Of a DNA stretch of 64,000 bases, positions 60,206 to 64,000 are shown piece by piece (within the stretch, counting starts at the first letter, position 1; every line of letters begins with the position of its first letter). Made by a program: the position numbers and the translations under genes. Source of the DNA: Plasmopara viticola (Eukaryota; Oomycota; Peronosporomycetes; Peronosporales; Peronosporaceae); NCBI GenBank assembly GCA_001695595.3, contig MBPM02000126.1:62001-126000 (forward strand), in the 5' to 3' direction. The notes beneath the pieces are model-generated. The model was not told where the DNA came from. It saw only the letters and a program-made list of their open reading frames with translations, and made no database searches.

Positions 60206-62155
60206 CGTCCGACCACATCTAAAAGGATTAAATAGCCGTGTCGGTGGTCGTACAGCGGACCAGCGCTTAAATGAAGCGAATGTACGCTTAGTTTTGACCT
60301 ATTGCGGCTGTGAACGTTTCGATAGATTGAAGAGAAGTATCTTTGGTCGTACAACGTCTCAGCGCTTCAAGAGAGTGATTCTAAGCTTTGTTTTATCTCT
60401 ATTGCGTCTTTGCGCGTCTTCAAGACAGGAAGGACGTATCTATCGTCGCACATAATCCCAGCACTCTAGGAAATTAATTGTACATTTAGTCGCGGCTCGA
60501 GTACGTCTGTGCACGTCTTGAATGACAGAAAGTACGTATTTGTGCCGCACAGCGTCTCAGCGCTCTTTATGATGTCAAAACTCGCTATGTTGTGGCTAGT
60601 TTGTGTCCGAGCACATCTAAAAGGATTGAAAAGTCGTATCTGTGGTCATACAGCGTACCAGCGCTTAAATGAAGTAAATGTACGCTTAGTTTTGGCCCTA
60701 TTGCGGCTGTGAACGTTTCGATAGATGGAAAGGAAGTATCTATGGTCGTACAACGTTTCAGCGCTTCAACAGAGTGATTATATGCTTTGTTGTATCTCTG
60801 TTGCATCTGTGCGCGTCTTAAATGACAGAAATGACAATCTGTCGTCGCACATTACCTCAGCGCTCTAGGAGAATGATTGTACATTAAGTTGCGGATACGT
60901 CTTGAATGTTAAAAGTACGTATTTGTGGCCACACTGCGTTTCAGCGCTTCAATGATGTAGACACTCGCTAAGTTGTGCCTCTATTACGTCCGACCACATC
61001 TAAAAGGATTAAAAAGCCGTGTCGGTGGTCGTACAGCGGACCAGCGCTTAAATGAAGCGAATGTACGCTTAGTTTTGACCCTATTGCGGCTGTGAACGTT
61101 TCGATAGATTGAAGAGAAGTATCTTTGGTCGTACAACGTCTCAGCGCTTCAAGAGAGTGATTCTAAGCTTTGTTTTATCTCTATTGCGTCTTTGCGCGTC
61201 CTTCAAGACAGGAAGGACGTATCTATCGTCGCACATAATCCCAGCACTCTAGGAAATTAATTGTACATTTAGTCGCGGCTCGAGTACGTCTGCGCACGTC
61301 TCGAATGACAAAAAGTACGTATTTGTAGCCGTGCAGCGTCTCAGCGCTCTTTATGATGTCAAAACTGTTGTGGCTAGTTTGTGTACGAGCACATCTAAAT
61401 TGAAAAGACGTATCTGTGGTCATACAGCGTACCAGCGCTTAAATGAAGTAAATGTACGCTTAGTTTTGGCCCTTTTGCGGCTGTGAACGTTTCGATAGAT
61501 TGAAAGGAAGTATCTTTGGTCGTACAACGTTTCAGCGCTTTAACAGAGTGATTATATGCTTTGTTGTGTTGCATCTGTGCGCGTCTTAAATGACAGAAAT
61601 GACGTATCTGTCGTCGCACATTACCTCAGCGCTCTAGGAGAATGATTGTACATTAAGTTGCGGCTCACGTCTTGAATGTTAGAAAGTACGTATTTGTGGC
61701 CACACAGCGTTTCAGCGCTTCAATGATGTAAACACTGCTAAGTCGTGGCTCTATTGCGTCCGAGCACATCTAAAAGGATTAAAAGTCGTGTCGGTGGTCG
61801 TACAGCGGACCAGCGCTTAAATGAAGCGAATGTACGCTTAGTTTTGACCCTATTGCGGCTGTGAACGTTTCGATGAATTGAAGAGAAGTATATTTGGTCG
61901 TACAACGTTTCAGCGCTTCAAGAGAGTGATTCTAAGCTTTGTTTTATCTTTATTGCGTCTTTGCGCGTCTTTCAAGACGGGAAGGACGTATCTATCGTCG
62001 CACATAATCCCAGCACTCTAGGAAATAAATTGTACATTTACTCGCGGCTCGAGTACGTCTGTGCACGTTTTGAATGACAGAAAGTACGTATTTGTGGCCG
62101 CACAGCGTCTCAGCGCTTCAATGATGTAAACACACGCTTAGTTGTGGCTCTTTTG
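60206..62155. repeat. 1950 bp superunit, copy 1
   Basis: About 20 monomers. Anchors 1949-1950 bp apart: GACCACATCT (60211/62161), altered short C (60897/62846), CTAAATTGAAAAG in D (61396/63345), GCTTTGTTGTGTTGC in A (61558/63507), short C (61666/63616) and ACTCGCGGCTC (62040/63990). Two private deletions, in D near 61399 and in A near 61566, are present in both copies. Confidence 0.94.
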
Positions 62156-64000
62156 CGTCCGACCACATCTAAAAGGATTAAAAAGCCGTGTCGGTGGTCG
62201 TACAGCGGACCAGCGCTTAAATGAAGCGAATGTACGCTTAGTTTTGACCCTATTGCGGCTGTGAACGTTTCGATAGATTGAAGAGAAGTATCTTTGGTCG
62301 TACAACGTCTCAGCGCTTCAAGAGAGTGATTCTAAGCTTTGTTTTATCTCTATTGCGTCTTTGCGCGTCCTTCAAGACAGGAAGGACGTATCTATCGTCG
62401 CACATAATCCCAGCACTCTAGGAAATTAATTGTACATTTAGTCGCGGCTCGAGTACGTCTGTGCACGTCTTGAATGACAGAAAGTACGTATTTGTGTCCG
62501 CACAGCATCTCAGCGCTCTTATGATGTCAAAACTCGCTATGTTGTGGCTAGTTTGTGTCGAGCACATCTAAAAGGATTGAAAAGACGTATCTGTGGTCAT
62601 ACAGCGTACCAGCGCTTAAATGAAGTAAATGTACGCTTAGTTTTGGCCCTATTGCGGCTGTGAACGTTTCGATAGATTGAAAGGAAGTATCTATGGTCGT
62701 ACAACGTTTCAGCGCTTCAACAGAGTGATTATATGCTTGGTTGTATCTCTGTTGCATCTGTGCGCGTCTTAAATGACAGAAATGACATCTGTCGTCGCAC
62801 ATTACCTCAGCGCTCTAGGAGAATGATTGTACATTAAGTGCGGATACGTCTTGAATGTTAGAAAGTACGTATTTGTGGCCACACAGCGTTTCAGCGCTTC
62901 AATGATGTAAACACTCGCTAAGTTGTGCCTCTATTACGTCCGACCACATCTAAAAGGATTAAAAAGCCGTGTCGGTGGTCGTACAGCGGACCAGCGCTTA
63001 AATGAAGCGAATGTACGCTTAGTTTTGACCCTATTGCGGCTGTGAACGTTTCGATAGATTGAAGAGAAGTATCTTTGGTCGTACAACGTCTCAGCGCTTC
63101 AAGAGAGTGATTCTAAGCTTTGTTTTATCTCTATTGCGTCTTTGCGCGTCTTCAAGACAGGAAGGACGTATCTATCGTCGCACATAATCCCAGCACTCTA
63201 GGAAATTAATTGTACATTTAGTCGCGGCTCGAGTACGTCTGCGCACGTCTCGAATGACAAAAAGTACGTATTTGTAGCCGTGCAGCGTCTCAGCGCTCTT
63301 TATGATGTCAAAACTGTTGTGGCTAGTTTGTGTACGAGCACATCTAAATTGAAAAGACGTATCTGTGGTCATACAGCGTACCAGCGCTTAAATGAAGTAA
63401 ATGTACGCTTAGTTTTGGCCCTTTTGCGGCTGTGAACGTTTCGATAGATTGAAAGGAAGTATCTTTGGTCGTACAACGTTTCAGCGCTTTAACAGAGTGA
63501 TTATATGCTTTGTTGTGTTGCATCTGTGCGCGTCTTAAATGACAGAAATGACGTATCTGTCGTCGCACATTACCTCAGCGCTCTAGGAGAATGATTGTAC
63601 ATTAAGTTGCGGCTCACGTCTTGAATGTTAGAAAGTACGTATTTGTGGCCACACAGCGTTTCAGCGCTTCAATGATGTAAACACTCGCTAAGTCGTGGCT
63701 CTATTGCGTCCGAGCACATCTAAAAGGATTAAAAGTCGTGTCGGTGGTCGTACAGCGGACCAGCGCTTAAATGAAGCGAATGTACGCTTAGTTTTGACCC
63801 TATTGCGGCTGTGAACGTTTCGATGAATTGAAGAGAAGTATATTTGGTCGTACAACGTTTCAGCGCTTCAAGAGAGTGATTCTAAGCTTTGTTTTATCTT
63901 TATTGCGTCTTTGCGCGTCTTTCAAGACGGGAAGGACGTATCTATCGTCGCACATAATCCCAGCACTCTAGGAAATAAATTGTACATTTACTCGCGGCTC
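62156..64000. repeat. 1950 bp superunit, copy 2, cut by window end
   Basis: Follows copy 1 to the last base of the window, so the copy is still incomplete by about 105 bp and more copies may lie beyond. Differences are single bases and small indels, for example TGTGTCCGCACAGCATC for TGTGCCGCACAGCGTC near 62493. Confidence 0.94.

Larger units (their letters stand above)
1..64000. repeat. Satellite DNA array, ~100 bp monomers in ABCD order
   Basis: Every part of the window I read aligns to the same roughly 100 bp monomer, with recurring words such as GACGTATCT, GTCGTACA, CAGCGCTT and TGTACGCTTAG at fixed spacing. Four monomer types alternate as A-B-C-D. All copies run in the same direction; I saw no inverted segment, no unrelated insertion, and no unique stretch of even 100 bp. 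No gene, tRNA, rRNA or mobile element was recognised. Known biology: arrays of this length with nested higher-order repeats are typical of eukaryotic centromeric or pericentromeric heterochromatin. Placing this one there is inference, since the sequence carries no functional mark I can identify. The family itself is not one I recognise. Confidence 0.97.

Overview
The whole 64 kb is one tandem satellite DNA array. I find no protein-coding gene, RNA gene, transposon or unrelated insertion. The basic repeat is about 100 bp, giving roughly 640 monomers, all head to tail in one orientation. Four monomer types (A, B, C, D; C and D match at 71 of 100 positions by gapless hand count) follow each other in fixed ABCD order, making a higher-order repeat (HOR) of about 398 bp. 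An array of this size and hierarchy points to a eukaryotic chromosome, probably constitutive heterochromatin such as a centromere or pericentromere. I do not recognise the family and cannot name the organism. The 398 bp unit at 1-398 is 43.7% GC and has 30 CpGs against about 19 expected, so there is no CpG depletion. That argues against a lineage with heavily methylated, CpG-poor satellites.

Layout. 1-17070 holds 43 consecutive tetramer units. The first 22 (1-8754) are almost identical; units decay progressively rightward to 17070. 17071-23100 is older ABCD repeat with hybrid C/A monomers, which create six-monomer periods, and with a perfect 390 bp tandem duplication (19951-20730). 23101-26377 is a diverged block with related copies at 50761-56560. 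26378-28430, 32776-36397, 38500-47110 and 56561-64000 are dominated by a derived subfamily with a short C monomer (lacking about 14 bp at its start) and often a duplicated 47 bp half-monomer. 28431-30420 and 47106-50760 are closer to the left-hand type. 30421-32775 is a mosaic of pieces found elsewhere in the window.

In the right half larger units have been amplified over the ABCD pattern: about 386 bp (34809-36397), 2441 bp (40098-44978), about 1260 bp (44150-46671), about 780 bp (57003-60205) and 1950 bp (60206 to the window end). ABCD order survives in nearly all of them, so the tetramer is ancestral and these are later rounds of unequal exchange or replication-based amplification.

Nothing here works as a gene set. 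The open frames seen on either strand are by-products of repeat identity: 398 is not a multiple of three, the frame shifts at every unit, and indels are tolerated freely. The biological interest lies in how the array evolves (a homogenised part beside an old one, preferred crossover points, a localised variable site, growing palindromes) and in its possible role in chromatin.
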